This document shows positions 26,657 to 36,679 of a stretch of DNA of 53,520 nt, piece by piece. The notes under the pieces were generated by a model. That model was given only the letters and a program-made list of their open reading frames with translations, made no database searches and had not been told where the DNA came from. The stretch comes from Methanobrevibacter sp. (GTDB lineage Archaea > Methanobacteriota > Methanobacteria > Methanobacteriales > Methanobacteriaceae): the NCBI RefSeq assembly GCF_017409525.1, contig NZ_JAFQSO010000016.1, positions 1 through 53,520 of the forward strand. The letters run 5' to 3'. Each line of letters begins with the position of its first letter. Positions within the stretch are counted from its first letter, which is position 1. The position numbers and the translations under genes are program-made.

Positions 26657-26935
26657 CTATTTAGCTACAAATTCAGGTTTTCCTGTTCTGAAAGATTGTT
26701 TGATGTGAGATTTGCCACATTCTTTACATTTAAGTCTTAAGTCTAATTTTTTAACTGGCTTGTTTCCAGCAGGTAAAGGTCTTGGATAACCTCTGTAACC
26801 AGCAGTTACACGTCTGAATTGTCTTTGTCCCCAAGTTAACTCACTAGCTTTCCTTTTTTTAGCAGTGTGAACCTCATGTACTGTATGTTTTTTACAATGA
26901 GGACAGTATGTTCTTTTTTCTTTTGGTATTTTCAT
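26657..26935 (-). CDS. rpl44e: 50S ribosomal protein L44e
   Basis: A 92-residue zinc-binding ribosomal protein: [15 protein letters not shown] at the N-terminus, the basic [15 protein letters not shown] stretch, and [10 protein letters not shown]. It sits near the tRNA exit site in archaeal ribosomes. It is the first gene of the run toward EndoQ. The 238-bp gap upstream (26936-27173) is AT-rich, has no gene, and should hold the promoter. Confidence 0.94.
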   Translation of the reverse strand: MKIPKEKRTYCPHCKKHTVHEVHTAKKRKASELTWGQRQFRRVTAGYRGYPRPLPAGNKPVKKLDLRLKCKECGKSHIKQSFRTGKPEFVAK

Positions 26936-27173
26936 TTTTCCACCGTTCTTTACACTAAAAAGTGTTTAATTAATAAATCATTGTAAATCTATTCATAAAT
27001 TTATCTAAACGGAAGTTTTATTAAAAAACGTTAGAGATTAAAACTGCTTTGTAACGCATCAAGTCTACAAACAGCAAAAATCCAAATTATATAAAATATA
27101 ATTTTTTAGTATCACAAATAGATATGCTCTTTATTTATGTTTAATAAGTTATATAAAGTTAATGGAAAAATAG

Positions 27174-28025
27174 CTAAATTTTCACTTGACGGCCTTTTCG
27201 ATTTTTGAAAAATATTTTTGCATTTACCATCGGCAATGTTACCAAATCCTGAGGTCTGAACGGACCGTAAACCTTCTCATCAACGCCCACAATAGGACCG
27301 ATGTCATCAAAAACCAACATGGTAACCAATTCAGTATCCTTGGCTATCCTTTTAGATTCCAAATCATAAAACTCATTGTTTTCCTTGAATGCATTAGGAT
27401 TTTCCTCCAAATTAGTTTCTTTAGGCTTGGAAATATCGTTTGGTTTGGTTTTGGAGTCGATAATCTGTTTTTCTATTGGTTCCCTCTTCTCATCAACAAG
27501 AACCTTGGCATTAGTAATCTCATCCAACCTGTCCAATACCTCATCATTCTTTGGAGTCTCCTTAGGCGGTATCAAAGTATTCTTTTGAACTTGCTTGATT
27601 TCCACATCGCCAGAGGCCTCATCATCATCGGATAATTTTTCTAAGGAAATATTCCCCCGATGGTTTCTTAAAGTTTCAATTAAGGAATAATAAAATTTTT
27701 CCTCTTCAGGGGTTAAATTTAGTGGAGTCGTATCAACCAAATCAAATTCAGGCTTGCCTGTGAAAAGATGGTATGACCTATGAATATTGACTACTGCCGC
27801 TTCGGTGATTTTCTTTTCACGTCTTTCACAAATCTCGGTTGCAATAATCTGAGCCTGCTTAAGTATTCCGTGAACATTTGAAAATGGGTCTTCAATGGCC
27901 TGCCTTTTTAAGTCATCCAAATACTCGTGAATCTTATTGTAAAAAGTTTCCTCAACACGAGCTAGAGTACCGTTATTTCTTTCCTTTTTCTGAATTTTAC
28001 GTAATTCCTGATAAAACTGATCCAC
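27174..28025 (-). CDS. gins51: DNA replication complex GINS protein, Gins51 type
   Basis: A 283-residue subunit of archaeal GINS, which binds MCM and helps unwind DNA. An N-terminal helical A domain (FYQELRKIQKKERNNGTLARVEE to about residue 130) is followed by a variable acidic linker and a C-terminal B domain (LVTMLVFDDIGPIVGVDEKVYGPFRPQDLVTLP). The A-then-B order marks the Gins51 class. The start is GTG (28025) with GAGATGG upstream. It is 54 bases downstream of PCNA, a conserved pairing in Euryarchaeota. Confidence 0.9.
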   Translation of the reverse strand: MDQFYQELRKIQKKERNNGTLARVEETFYNKIHEYLDDLKRQAIEDPFSNVHGILKQAQIIATEICERREKKITEAAVVNIHRSYHLFTGKPEFDLVDTTPLNLTPEEEKFYYSLIETLRNHRGNISLEKLSDDDEASGDVEIKQVQKNTLIPPKETPKNDEVLDRLDEITNAKVLVDEKREPIEKQIIDSKTKPNDISKPKETNLEENPNAFKENNEFYDLESKRIAKDTELVTMLVFDDIGPIVGVDEKVYGPFRPQDLVTLPMVNAKIFFKNRKGRQVKI

Positions 28026-28045
28026 TTAATACCATCTCTAAAATA

Positions 28046-28076
28046 TGATTTAAAAAGAAAAAAAAGTAAACAAATG
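28046..28076 (-). other. T-rich intergenic tract between pcn and gins51
   Basis: On the minus strand TTTGTTTACTTTTTTTTCTTTTTAAATC follows the PCNA stop. It could attenuate read-through into gins51, yet the genes are only 54 bases apart, so partial termination is possible. Confidence 0.3.
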
Positions 28077-28079
28077 AAA

Positions 28080-28814
28080 TTATTCATCTGTTTCTAATCT
28101 AGGAGCAAGCAAGAAACTTAGTTTACCATCGCCAGTAACCATATTAAGGGTTAAACTTAATGGCATGTCAGTACCTAAACCAATTTCAGCTTCCTCTGAA
28201 AATTTGTCTGCCTTAAGCATTTCTCTAATTTTATCCAATGAGAATAAAGATTTTGCATGTTCATTGATGTTTTCCCCATGGAGATATTTGATGCTTGCAT
28301 CACCAAATTCACCATCAGCGGATGCAATAAAGTAATCTTCATCCACTTGGAAAGCAATTTTATCTGAAAAGATATCAATATCGTTGATACAATCTTTTAA
28401 GATGGAGAAACGTACTTTAAATGAAGTTGGATGATCGATTTGAGGTGGAACAGGGTTATCGTATTCCATATCAATCAATCTTATTTTGAAAGTTCTTGTT
28501 GCATCACCTTCAAAAGTAATGATGAAATTACCTTCATCTACAGACATCAAAACTCTGTCCTGTGATTTAGCACGTTTGAGAACTCTCATGAATTCATCAG
28601 TGTCAATATTGATTTTTTCAGGAACATCACAAAGATACTCATCAAATAAACTAGCTTTGAGTTCCAAATGTACGAAAGTTATATGACTACGGTCTAAGGC
28701 ATCCAGTCTCATGCCTTCACTATCAGTTTGAATTTGTACTTCATCAACGATTGATGAAATAGCATCAAAACTTGTTTTTAATATACTAGAATCACTTAAT
28801 TCTGCTTTAAACAT
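28080..28814 (-). CDS. pcn: DNA polymerase sliding clamp PCNA
   Basis: A 244-residue clamp subunit that tethers DNA polymerase and repair enzymes. The expected elements are present: [40 protein letters not shown], the D-E-F-M-R-V-L-K segment, the interdomain region, and SLTLNM...[10 protein letters not shown] at the end. I place the start at 28814, where AGAGGATTATTT precedes ATG; six extra codons upstream are unlikely. It heads a pair with gins51. Confidence 0.95.
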   Translation of the reverse strand: MFKAELSDSSILKTSFDAISSIVDEVQIQTDSEGMRLDALDRSHITFVHLELKASLFDEYLCDVPEKINIDTDEFMRVLKRAKSQDRVLMSVDEGNFIITFEGDATRTFKIRLIDMEYDNPVPPQIDHPTSFKVRFSILKDCINDIDIFSDKIAFQVDEDYFIASADGEFGDASIKYLHGENINEHAKSLFSLDKIREMLKADKFSEEAEIGLGTDMPLSLTLNMVTGDGKLSFLLAPRLETDE

Positions 28815-28885
28815 AAATAATCCTCTAATCAATAATATTTCTATATTTATTTTTTATTATATAATAAGTTTATCTTTTTTTAAAA

Positions 28886-29659
28886 TTATTCATTGGCAGC
28901 CTTTTTCATACTTGAAACATAATCCATCAAAGGGCCTTTAGCGTCTTCGCCATTCTCTTCTATGATTTTTACAATTGCGCTTCCAACAATAACCCCATCG
29001 GCAATTTTACCAATTTGAGAAGCCTGCTCCGGAGTATTTATTCCAAAACCAACAGCCAATGGCAAATCAGTGACATCGCGAATGTCGCTTATTATTGCAT
29101 TCAGGTCCGTTTTAATCTCAGAACGCATCCCAGTAACACCTAGAGAGGATACGATATAAATAAAACCGCTTGCATCGCTTGCAATTTTTTGAATTCTTTC
29201 CTTGGAAGTTGGAGCAATCAGAGAAATCACATCCACACCATTTCTCTTAGCGATTTCATCGATTTCACCCTTTTCCTCATAAGGCAAATCGGGTGATATT
29301 ATCCCATCAACACCCAATTCTGCGCATTTTTTAAAGAATTCCTCATAACCGTAAAAGAAAACCGGATTGATGTATGTCAAAAATACTAAAGGAATATCAG
29401 TCTTTAATCTAACCTGCCTTATGATATCAAACACATCATCGGTTGTGGTATTGTGCTTTAAAGCCCTTACATTAGCATCCTGTATAACTACTCCTTCAGC
29501 CATAGGGTCTGAAAATGGAATGCCTATCTCTATTAAGTCACATCCCGCTTCTTCCATTGCTAAAATATATTCAACTGTCTTTTCAACAGTAGGATCTCCT
29601 GCAGTTAAAAAACCGATGAATGCTTTTCCATCTTTAAATGCATTAGCTATTTTACTCAT
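28886..29659 (-). CDS. trpA: Tryptophan synthase alpha subunit
   Basis: A 257-residue TIM-barrel subunit that cleaves indole-3-glycerol phosphate to indole. The catalytic Glu is in [11 protein letters not shown] and the Asp in [13 protein letters not shown]. The phosphate-binding end has [10 protein letters not shown] and [11 protein letters not shown]. It is the last gene of trpEGDCFBA. Its start overlaps trpB by eight bases. Confidence 0.96.
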   Translation of the reverse strand: MSKIANAFKDGKAFIGFLTAGDPTVEKTVEYILAMEEAGCDLIEIGIPFSDPMAEGVVIQDANVRALKHNTTTDDVFDIIRQVRLKTDIPLVFLTYINPVFFYGYEEFFKKCAELGVDGIISPDLPYEEKGEIDEIAKRNGVDVISLIAPTSKERIQKIASDASGFIYIVSSLGVTGMRSEIKTDLNAIISDIRDVTDLPLAVGFGINTPEQASQIGKIADGVIVGSAIVKIIEENGEDAKGPLMDYVSSMKKAANE

Positions 29660-30836
29660 TCAACTCAACTCCCCTGTATTCTGCAATTGATCTAACATCC
29701 TTGTCTCCCCTTCCTGAAAGACAAATCATAATAATATCATCCTTATCCATTTCTGGAGCAATTTTCATTGCATATGCAACCGCATGAGCACTTTCAATAG
29801 CCGGAATAATTCCTTCCATTCTTGATAAATATTCAAAGGCTTCAACAGCCTCTTCATCATTAATCGGAACATATTCCGCCCTTCCTATATCCCTTAAGTA
29901 TGCGTGTTCCGGACCAACACCCGGATAGTCAAGACCTGCTGAAACAGAATATACCGGAGCAATTTGACCATAATCTCCTTGGTTAAATATTGATTTCATG
30001 CCATGAAATATTCCAATCTCCCCATTGGTTAAAGCTGCCGCATTATATGGGGTATCAACGCCTTTACCTCCAGCTTCACATCCTATTAATCTGACATCCT
30101 CATCTTCTATGAAATTATAAAATGCCCCCATTGCATTGCTTCCACCACCGACACATGCAATAACTGCAGTAGGCAGTTTTCCTTCAATGTCTAAAAATTG
30201 TTGGCGAGCCTCCTTACTGATAACGGCTTGAAAATCACGGACAATCATAGGGAATGGATGCGGTCCCATTGTAGAACCAATTACATAATTCGTATCATGA
30301 ACACGAGCAATCCAATCTCTAAATGCATCATTAACCGCATCTTTCAGTGTTTTCGTTCCCGATTTAACAGAATGCACCTTAGCACCAAGCAATTCCATCC
30401 TATAAACATTCAATGCTTGTCTTTGTGTATCCACTTCCCCCATAAATACTTCACATTCCATATCTAAAAGTGCAGCGGCAGTTGCAGTTGCAACACCATG
30501 TTGGCCTGCACCAGTTTCAGCTATCACTCTTGTTTTCCCCATCTTTTTAGCAAGCAATACCTGGCCTAAAACATTATTAATCTTATGAGCTCCAGTATGG
30601 TTTAAATCTTCACGTTTTAAATAAATCTTTGCTCCACCTAAATCCTCAGTCATTCGTTTTGCATAGTATAACAAGGAAGGCCTTCCGGCATATTCCTTCA
30701 ATAAAGTATTCAACTCATCTACAAACTCGGGGTCGTCCATGTAATGATAATATTGCTCTTCCAAATATAACAGTTCATTCATTAATGTTTCGGATATGTA
30801 TTGGCCCCCATACTCACCATATCTTCCTTTACTCAA
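29652..30836 (-). CDS. trpB: Tryptophan synthase beta subunit
   Basis: A 394-residue PLP enzyme joining indole and serine. [16 protein letters not shown] contains the PLP Lys. GGGSNAMG is the phosphate-binding loop, and MPHPFPM-like and GRGDKD segments complete the fold (TrpB1 type, acting with TrpA). The start is TTG (30836) with GGAGGTAATAAA before it. It overlaps the trpF stop codon by four bases (TTGA). Confidence 0.96.
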   Translation of the reverse strand: MSKGRYGEYGGQYISETLMNELLYLEEQYYHYMDDPEFVDELNTLLKEYAGRPSLLYYAKRMTEDLGGAKIYLKREDLNHTGAHKINNVLGQVLLAKKMGKTRVIAETGAGQHGVATATAAALLDMECEVFMGEVDTQRQALNVYRMELLGAKVHSVKSGTKTLKDAVNDAFRDWIARVHDTNYVIGSTMGPHPFPMIVRDFQAVISKEARQQFLDIEGKLPTAVIACVGGGSNAMGAFYNFIEDEDVRLIGCEAGGKGVDTPYNAAALTNGEIGIFHGMKSIFNQGDYGQIAPVYSVSAGLDYPGVGPEHAYLRDIGRAEYVPINDEEAVEAFEYLSRMEGIIPAIESAHAVAYAMKIAPEMDKDDIIMICLSGRGDKDVRSIAEYRGVELNE

Positions 30837-31432
30837 TTTATTACCTCCATAATCTCTTTAATTTTACCTTCATCTTTAAATCCGTCAGTTTCAAGGCTGG
30901 AACTTAAATCAATAGCATAAGGATTAAATTCTAAAATTGCTTCCCTGACATTAAGAGAATTAATTCCTCCTGCTAAAAAAAACTCTTTTTTTAAGTCTTT
31001 TCTGATTAAACGCCAATCAAAGGTTTTACCACTGCCTTTACCACTATCTAAAAGTAAATAATCAGCTAATGAATCATCATATTTTAACAAATCATTATTT
31101 TCCGCCATTTCAATAGCTTTAATAATTTTTAGTTCATTATCAGTTCTTTCTTTTAAAATATTAATATACTCCTCACTTTCATTGCCATGAAGCTGAGCAA
31201 TTTCTATAGTCTTCGCATTAAATAACTCTAAAATTTCATCAATGCCTGCATTTACAAAAACGCCTACTGAAACTATATCTGAACTTAAATTGCTTTTTAA
31301 ATCTGCAGCAAGCTCATGTGAAACTTGTCTTTTTGAATTAGCAAATACGAACCCAATGTAATCCGGTTTATACTTATTCACGATATCAATATCTTCAAAA
31401 CGCCTGATTCCACAGATTTTAATCTTAACCAT
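30833..31432 (-). CDS. trpF: Phosphoribosylanthranilate isomerase
   Basis: A 199-residue TIM-barrel isomerase acting third in the pathway. [11 protein letters not shown] contains the catalytic Cys. [20 protein letters not shown] and [15 protein letters not shown] (catalytic Asp) follow, and AGGINSLNV lies near the end. It overlaps trpC by eight bases and trpB by four. Confidence 0.95.
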   Translation of the reverse strand: MVKIKICGIRRFEDIDIVNKYKPDYIGFVFANSKRQVSHELAADLKSNLSSDIVSVGVFVNAGIDEILELFNAKTIEIAQLHGNESEEYINILKERTDNELKIIKAIEMAENNDLLKYDDSLADYLLLDSGKGSGKTFDWRLIRKDLKKEFFLAGGINSLNVREAILEFNPYAIDLSSSLETDGFKDEGKIKEIMEVIN

Positions 31433-32210
31433 TTTTCAACTCCAAAATCATAGCCTTCTTATCATCGCATTTCATTAAAGTTTCGCCAATTAAAACTGCA
31501 TCGACATCATTTTCTTTTAATTTCCTAACATCTTCCGGTGTTTTAATCCCACTTTCAGAAATAAATATGACATCTCCACTTACACATCTACGTAGGCTAA
31601 TACTATTTTCAATGTCTACAGTGAAATCATTCAAGTTCCTATTATTCACGCCTATTATTTCAGCACCTACATTCAAAGCTGTCCTAATTTCATCACCATC
31701 ATGTGTTTCAACGATAGCAGAAAGACCCAAATCATGAGCCAAATCCAAAAATTTCTTCAATTCTACAATGGACAATATAGAAACAATCAATAATACACAA
31801 GAAGCTCCCAATAATTTAGCTTCCCAAATCATGTACTCGTCAATTACAAAATCTTTTCTCAAAATTGGAATGTTCACATTCTGTGCGATTTCTTTCAAAT
31901 AATCATCAGATCCTTTGAAAAAGTAGGGTTCTGTCAAAACGGAAATCGCTGATGCCCCTGCATTTTCATATTCCTTTGCAATGTTCACATAATCAAAATC
32001 TTCAGCGATTAATCCCTTTGAGGGAGAAGCCCTTTTAACTTCCGCAATAATGGAAATCTCATTTTCACTTAATGCCTTTTTAAAAGGGAAATCTTGAGTA
32101 ATTTCCAATTGTTTGACTTCTTCCTTAAGTTCCTCAAGAGACTTATTCTTTTTTGACTGTGATACCCTTTCTTTAGTTTTATCAACAATTTCTTCCAACA
32201 TGATAATCAA
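31425..32210 (-). CDS. trpC: Indole-3-glycerol-phosphate synthase
   Basis: A 261-residue enzyme that closes the indole ring. IIAEVKRASPSKG has the catalytic Lys, LRKDFVIDEYMIWEA a second Lys, and VETHDGDE, GVNNRNL and FISESGI line the barrel. The start is either TTG (32210, overlapping the trpD stop) or ATG (32201); no ribosome-binding site decides between them. The gene is separate from trpF, unlike the fused form of enteric bacteria. Confidence 0.95.
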   Translation of the reverse strand: MIIMLEEIVDKTKERVSQSKKNKSLEELKEEVKQLEITQDFPFKKALSENEISIIAEVKRASPSKGLIAEDFDYVNIAKEYENAGASAISVLTEPYFFKGSDDYLKEIAQNVNIPILRKDFVIDEYMIWEAKLLGASCVLLIVSILSIVELKKFLDLAHDLGLSAIVETHDGDEIRTALNVGAEIIGVNNRNLNDFTVDIENSISLRRCVSGDVIFISESGIKTPEDVRKLKENDVDAVLIGETLMKCDDKKAMILELKNG

Positions 32211-33214
32211 CTATTTGTAATTTCAATAAATTTTTCCAATTGCTTTAAGGCTTTTCCAGAGTCAATTAGCTCTTCTGCCAATTCAACACCTTCGCGTAAA
32301 GAATCTACTTTTCCAGCGGAATATAATCCTGCAGCTGAATTTAATAAAACAGCATTTCTTTTAGGACCCTTTTCACCATTTAAAATTGACAATGTTATTT
32401 TTGCATTCTCCTTTGCATCTCCACCAACAAGATCCTCTTTTGATGCCAGTTCCATGCCGAAATATTCCGGTGAAATTTCATAAGACATTATATTGCCATC
32501 CTTAAGTTCGCAAACTGCAGTTTTATCGCTGACTGAAATTTCATCCATTCCATCCAAACCATAAACAGTCAATGAAGATTTAACACCCAAATTCTTTAAA
32601 ACTTCAGTCAATGGTTCTACAAGTTCCTTTTCATAAACTCCCAATACCTGCATTGTTGCTCCGGCAGGGCTTGTTAAAGGCCCCAATATATTAAATATTG
32701 TTCTGATTGACAATTCCTTACGGACCCCCGCAACATACTTCATGGCCAAATGATAATTTTGAGCAAACAAGAAACATAAATTGATTTCCTTTAAACATCT
32801 TAAGCTTTTTTCAGGTTCAATGTAAATATTAACACCCAATTCTTCCAATACATCAGCAGCACCGCATTTACTTGATGCAGACCTATTTCCATGTTTTGCT
32901 ACAGGAACTCCTGCTGATGAAATGACAATTGATGATGTGGTGGATATGTTAAATGTGTTTGAACCGTCACCACCTGTCCCGACAATTTCCAAAACTTCCT
33001 CGTCGTTCAATAATCTTACACAATGAGCCCTCATTGCTTCAGCGGAAGCTGTTATCTCTTCAATTGTTTCTCCTTTCATTGACATTGCAGTTAAATATGC
33101 ACTCATCTGGACTTCGCTTGCTTCGCCACTCATGATTTCATCCATAGTCTGATAGGCTTCATCATAAGTTAAATTTTCATGTTTGTACACTTTTAAAATA
33201 GCTTCTTTAATCAT
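32207..33214 (-). CDS. trpD: Anthranilate phosphoribosyltransferase
   Basis: A 335-residue enzyme that links anthranilate to PRPP. VGTGGDGSNTFNIST is the PRPP/pyrophosphate loop, and KHGNRSASSKCGAADVLE and FNILGPLTSPAG are standard family blocks. Its start overlaps the trpG stop by four bases (ATGA). Confidence 0.96.
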   Translation of the reverse strand: MIKEAILKVYKHENLTYDEAYQTMDEIMSGEASEVQMSAYLTAMSMKGETIEEITASAEAMRAHCVRLLNDEEVLEIVGTGGDGSNTFNISTTSSIVISSAGVPVAKHGNRSASSKCGAADVLEELGVNIYIEPEKSLRCLKEINLCFLFAQNYHLAMKYVAGVRKELSIRTIFNILGPLTSPAGATMQVLGVYEKELVEPLTEVLKNLGVKSSLTVYGLDGMDEISVSDKTAVCELKDGNIMSYEISPEYFGMELASKEDLVGGDAKENAKITLSILNGEKGPKRNAVLLNSAAGLYSAGKVDSLREGVELAEELIDSGKALKQLEKFIEITNS

Positions 33215-33795
33215 AAAATCCCTTTATCTACTTTTTCTAAAAAATTACTGATAATAGTTAATCCATCTGGAGTTAAAATTGATTCAGGATGAAATTGAAG
33301 TCCATAAATATTGTAATCTTTATGTTTAACCGCCATGACTTCCCCATCATCTTTCGCTTTTGATATTATCTCCAAACAATCTGGAATAGTGTCCTTTAAT
33401 AAACTTAAGGAATGATATCTGCCAACAGTTATCTCACTTGGCAATCCTTTAAATATAAAATCATAATCGAGAGAAATTTTTGAAGATTTGCCGTGCATTA
33501 ATCTTTTTGCATGAGACACTGTGCCTCCAAAGGCTTCACAGATTGCCTGGTGGCCTAAACAAACCCCAAGAATAGGAATTTTATCGCAAAATTCCTTTAC
33601 GACATCAATGCAAATTCCAGCATTTTCCGGCCTTCCAGGACCGGGAGATAAAATTATTGCATCCGGGTTTAAACGAGAGATTTCGCCAAGAGTTATTTTA
33701 TCATTTCTAAAAACAGCAAGGTCATCATCAACCTCTCCGATTAATTGGAACAGATTATATGAAAAACTGTCATAGTTATCAATTAAAAGAATCAT
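33211..33795 (-). CDS. trpG: Anthranilate synthase component II (glutamine amidotransferase)
   Basis: A 194-residue class-I glutamine amidotransferase giving ammonia to TrpE. LIDNYDSFSYNL opens the protein, ILSPGPGRP forms the oxyanion strand, GVCLGHQAI holds the catalytic Cys, and LQFHPESILT has the His and Glu. ATGA overlap with trpE supports 1:1 translation with its partner. Confidence 0.96.
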   Translation of the reverse strand: MILLIDNYDSFSYNLFQLIGEVDDDLAVFRNDKITLGEISRLNPDAIILSPGPGRPENAGICIDVVKEFCDKIPILGVCLGHQAICEAFGGTVSHAKRLMHGKSSKISLDYDFIFKGLPSEITVGRYHSLSLLKDTIPDCLEIISKAKDDGEVMAVKHKDYNIYGLQFHPESILTPDGLTIISNFLEKVDKGIL

Positions 33796-35288
33796 TCTAT
33801 CCCCCCATCTGCAATTTCTAATGCATTTATAACGGCGGCCGCCTTATTTAAGCTTTCATCAAATTCAGTTTCAGGCACACTATCAGCAACAATGCCTGCC
33901 CCAGAACGGATGAAAACTTTATTTTTCCTTGCAAAAGCTATCCTAATAGAAATGCATGTGTCAATATTTCCGCTTAAATCAACGTATCCAATAGCTCCAC
34001 CATATATGCCTCTCTTATTATTTTCAAGCTCATTTATAATTTCACAGGCTCTTATTTTTGGAGCTCCAGACAATGTTCCTGCAGGGAGAATTGAATCGAT
34101 TGCTACAAGGGAATCCAAATCGCCTCTTAGAGTGCCGCTAACTGTAGACCCAATATGCATCACATGTGAAAATCTCTCTACAGACAGGTACTTGTCAACA
34201 TTGACAGAGCCTATTTCAGATATTCTTCCAATATCGTTTCGTCCCAAATCAACCAACATGTTATGTTCAGCCAATTCCTTTTCGTCTGCAAGCAATTCCT
34301 TTTCGAGTTCCAAATCCTCCTCTTCGGTCTTTCCACGAGGCCTTGTTCCTGCAAGGGGGAAAGTATACAATTTTCTATCAGTTAATTTTACTAAAGTTTC
34401 AGGAGAAGCACCGGCTATTTCAATATCATCGCTTGAGAAATAGAACATGTATGGAGAAGGATTTGTAGTCCTTAAAACCCTATATGTATCAAATAAACTC
34501 CCTGAAATATCCGCTTCAATCCTATTTGATAAAACAACCTGGAAAATGTCTCCCTCCTTAATGTAATTTTTGGCTTTTGAAACCATGCCGCAATATTTTT
34601 CTTTTGAAAATGCTGGTTTAAAATCTGATTTTAATTTTAATGGCTCGATTTCGGCTTTTTTGCCATTTTTAATTAAATCTGCTAAATTCCTTAAGTCTTC
34701 ACAAGCCTTTTCATAATTGTTTTCCAAATCATCAGTTTTCATGTTTGAAATTAAGATAATCTTTTGCTTGAAATTGTCAAAGGCTATGACCTTATCAAAC
34801 AACATTATATCAATGTCTTTGAACTGATCCTGGTTTTCAGCATCCAAGTTTAATGAAGGTTCAGCGTATTTTATATAATCATAAGCAAAATAGCCGACAA
34901 AACCTCCTGTAAATGGAGGCAAGTAATCCAGTTTTGGAGATTTGTTCAATTTAATCAAATCCCTAATGATTTCGCTTGGATTATCTGTTCCAATGACGAT
35001 TTCATCATCAGTTAATCTCTCAAATTTATCGTCACCTTTAATGTGAACAACACCGTTTTGACATGTGAACTCCAACACAGGATTAAAGCCTAAAAAACTG
35101 TATCTTCCCCATTTTTCGACATCTTCAATACTTTCCAATAAGTAACAGTGCTTGCTTGTTGCTTTTAAAACTCTTAAAACTTCTATAGGAGTGGCCATAT
35201 CTGAAAACAATTCACAGAATATGGGAATCCTCTTATACTCTTCATTTTTTGATATATTTTTTACTTCTTCTAAACTTGGGGAAAACAT
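33792..35288 (-). CDS. trpE: Anthranilate synthase component I
   Basis: A 498-residue chorismate-using enzyme that commits carbon to tryptophan. The N-terminal domain carries the LLES segment typical of the feedback-inhibition site. The C-terminal domain has SNRIEADI, RTTNPSPYMFYF, GASPETLVKL, PLAGTRPRG, LVDLGRNDIG and GAGIVADS. It is the first gene of the operon. Its start has only a weak GTGATT before it, and its promoter has two TRP-box-like hexamers. Confidence 0.96.
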   Translation of the reverse strand: MFSPSLEEVKNISKNEEYKRIPIFCELFSDMATPIEVLRVLKATSKHCYLLESIEDVEKWGRYSFLGFNPVLEFTCQNGVVHIKGDDKFERLTDDEIVIGTDNPSEIIRDLIKLNKSPKLDYLPPFTGGFVGYFAYDYIKYAEPSLNLDAENQDQFKDIDIMLFDKVIAFDNFKQKIILISNMKTDDLENNYEKACEDLRNLADLIKNGKKAEIEPLKLKSDFKPAFSKEKYCGMVSKAKNYIKEGDIFQVVLSNRIEADISGSLFDTYRVLRTTNPSPYMFYFSSDDIEIAGASPETLVKLTDRKLYTFPLAGTRPRGKTEEEDLELEKELLADEKELAEHNMLVDLGRNDIGRISEIGSVNVDKYLSVERFSHVMHIGSTVSGTLRGDLDSLVAIDSILPAGTLSGAPKIRACEIINELENNKRGIYGGAIGYVDLSGNIDTCISIRIAFARKNKVFIRSGAGIVADSVPETEFDESLNKAAAVINALEIADGGIE

Positions 35289-35389
35289 ATAATCACATTA
35301 TTCTAATTCTAATAGTATATAGTATAATGTACTATTTAAAACCTTGTTGTAACTTTTTGTACATTGATGAATATTTCAAAAAAAATATG
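35289..35389 (-). promoter_or_regulatory. trp operon promoter with two TRP-box-like hexamers
   Basis: On the minus strand, TGTACA (35363-35358) lies upstream and AGTACA (35333-35328) lies 30 bp away, about three helical turns. Between them, touching the second, is TTTAAATA (35340-35333), a good TATA box about 50 bases before the trpE start. TGTACA is the TRP-box sequence bound by TrpY in Methanothermobacter; use of the same control here is inferred. The mRNA leader would be only about 20-25 bases, so no attenuator is likely. Confidence 0.6.
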
Positions 35390-35788
35390 CTACATCTTAT
35401 CCTGTTCTTGGCTAAATTGAATAACGATTTTTTTAATTTCCCTACTTTCCAGATAAGGAAGCTTTTCTGTTATTTCCTTTTCCAAATCCCTATTCAATTG
35501 CAACCTTTTCTCAACATATTCCTCACCATCAAGTTCGGCCTTGTACTGTTTATTCAAATTGGAATATTTAGTGATTAAAGGTTGAAGAATATTGCCGATA
35601 TCTTCATCCAATCTGTCATTGATAATCTTTCTTTTTCTTATTTCAGTCACATAACCCAGAACGGTAATGAAAAATCCTAAAACCGTAACTGTCAAAGCAG
35701 GAACAAAAATCTTCTGATTACCAATGAAGACTATTGTAAAAAAAATTCCTATAAATATCAGAACAATTCCAATTTTTCTTATATCCAT
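35390..35788 (-). CDS. Small membrane protein with charged C-terminal tail (unknown)
   Basis: A 132-residue protein with two N-terminal membrane helices (residues about 5-23 and 28-48), followed by a charged, helical cytoplasmic-type tail with KRKIINDRLDED and EEYVEKRLQLNRDLEKE. No family is recognised. It lies between the CPBP protease gene and the trp promoter and is not a TrpY-type regulator. Confidence 0.65.
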   Translation of the reverse strand: MDIRKIGIVLIFIGIFFTIVFIGNQKIFVPALTVTVLGFFITVLGYVTEIRKRKIINDRLDEDIGNILQPLITKYSNLNKQYKAELDGEEYVEKRLQLNRDLEKEITEKLPYLESREIKKIVIQFSQEQDKM

Positions 35789-35815
35789 GTTAAAGATATT
35801 ATAATTTATTAATAT

Positions 35816-36580
35816 TTAATATTTTTTCAATTCTTCAATGATTGAACTTAACAACAACCATGTGGAAATGATTGCCAAAACACCTACAAAACCCATCACG
35901 AAATAATTTGTAAATAAAATATTATTCACATCACTTAATCTGATTATTTCAGCGAATAAATTGTTTAAGAAATGAGCAAAGATGGGAACGAAAATATTTT
36001 CTGTTTTAAGATATAATATGGCCATGCAAATTGCAAAAACAAATGCGGAAATCATCCCTCCAAAACTATGAAGGGCACCAAACAGCAATGAAGTAATCAG
36101 CACTGCAAAGACTGTTGGAATAAACAATTTAAATTTATTTAAAAAAACGCCTCTAAACAACAATTCCTCAGAAATTGGAGAAACGACAACAGTAGTGAGA
36201 AAACTGCCAACCATCGGCAAATAATCTATTGACATTGAAGGTATCGAAAAGTTAACTAAAAAATCCAGAGATGGAAAATTATTAATCAAAGCCACTGATA
36301 CATACAGCATCCCATATGAAAAGAAAATATTTAAAAATACGATTAATAATATGTATCTCAAATGCATTTTTGAAAAGACATTTTTCACATCCTCTTTTAA
36401 ACCTTCAGTGCAATTTCTTAGTGAAAATACAAAATAAGCAATAATCAAAATATAGAACAGACTGCTGTCATTAACAATATTGAAGCAAGACAAAATGAAA
36501 AATATCACATATGCCAAAACAATGAAAATGGCAAAATCTATAATTTTAATGTTTTTTAGATTCTCATTCAATTCAGACAT
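35816..36580 (-). CDS. CPBP-family intramembrane protease
   Basis: About 254 residues with seven or eight membrane helices. The CPBP/Abi (Rce1-like) catalytic motifs are present: SEELLFRGVFLNKF (Glu-Glu and Arg), GALHSFGG (His) and FAHFLNNL (His and Asn). Such enzymes cleave prenylated proteins or peptides, and many bacterial members handle bacteriocin immunity; the substrate here is unknown. A TTG at 36598 would add six residues; I prefer ATG 36580. An HTH regulator lies just upstream on the same strand. Confidence 0.85.
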   Translation of the reverse strand: MSELNENLKNIKIIDFAIFIVLAYVIFFILSCFNIVNDSSLFYILIIAYFVFSLRNCTEGLKEDVKNVFSKMHLRYILLIVFLNIFFSYGMLYVSVALINNFPSLDFLVNFSIPSMSIDYLPMVGSFLTTVVVSPISEELLFRGVFLNKFKLFIPTVFAVLITSLLFGALHSFGGMISAFVFAICMAILYLKTENIFVPIFAHFLNNLFAEIIRLSDVNNILFTNYFVMGFVGVLAIISTWLLLSSIIEELKKY

Positions 36581-36679
36581 ACTATCAAAATCAATCAATC
36601 AATTATGTAAAAGATAAATTACATCGAAAAACGGCACATATCCTAACCTAAACAACCACAATACAAATCCAAATCTCAT

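Noticed and set aside
35390-35788. Candidate TrpY regulator upstream of trpE
   Set aside because: The product is a small membrane protein with no DNA-binding motif.
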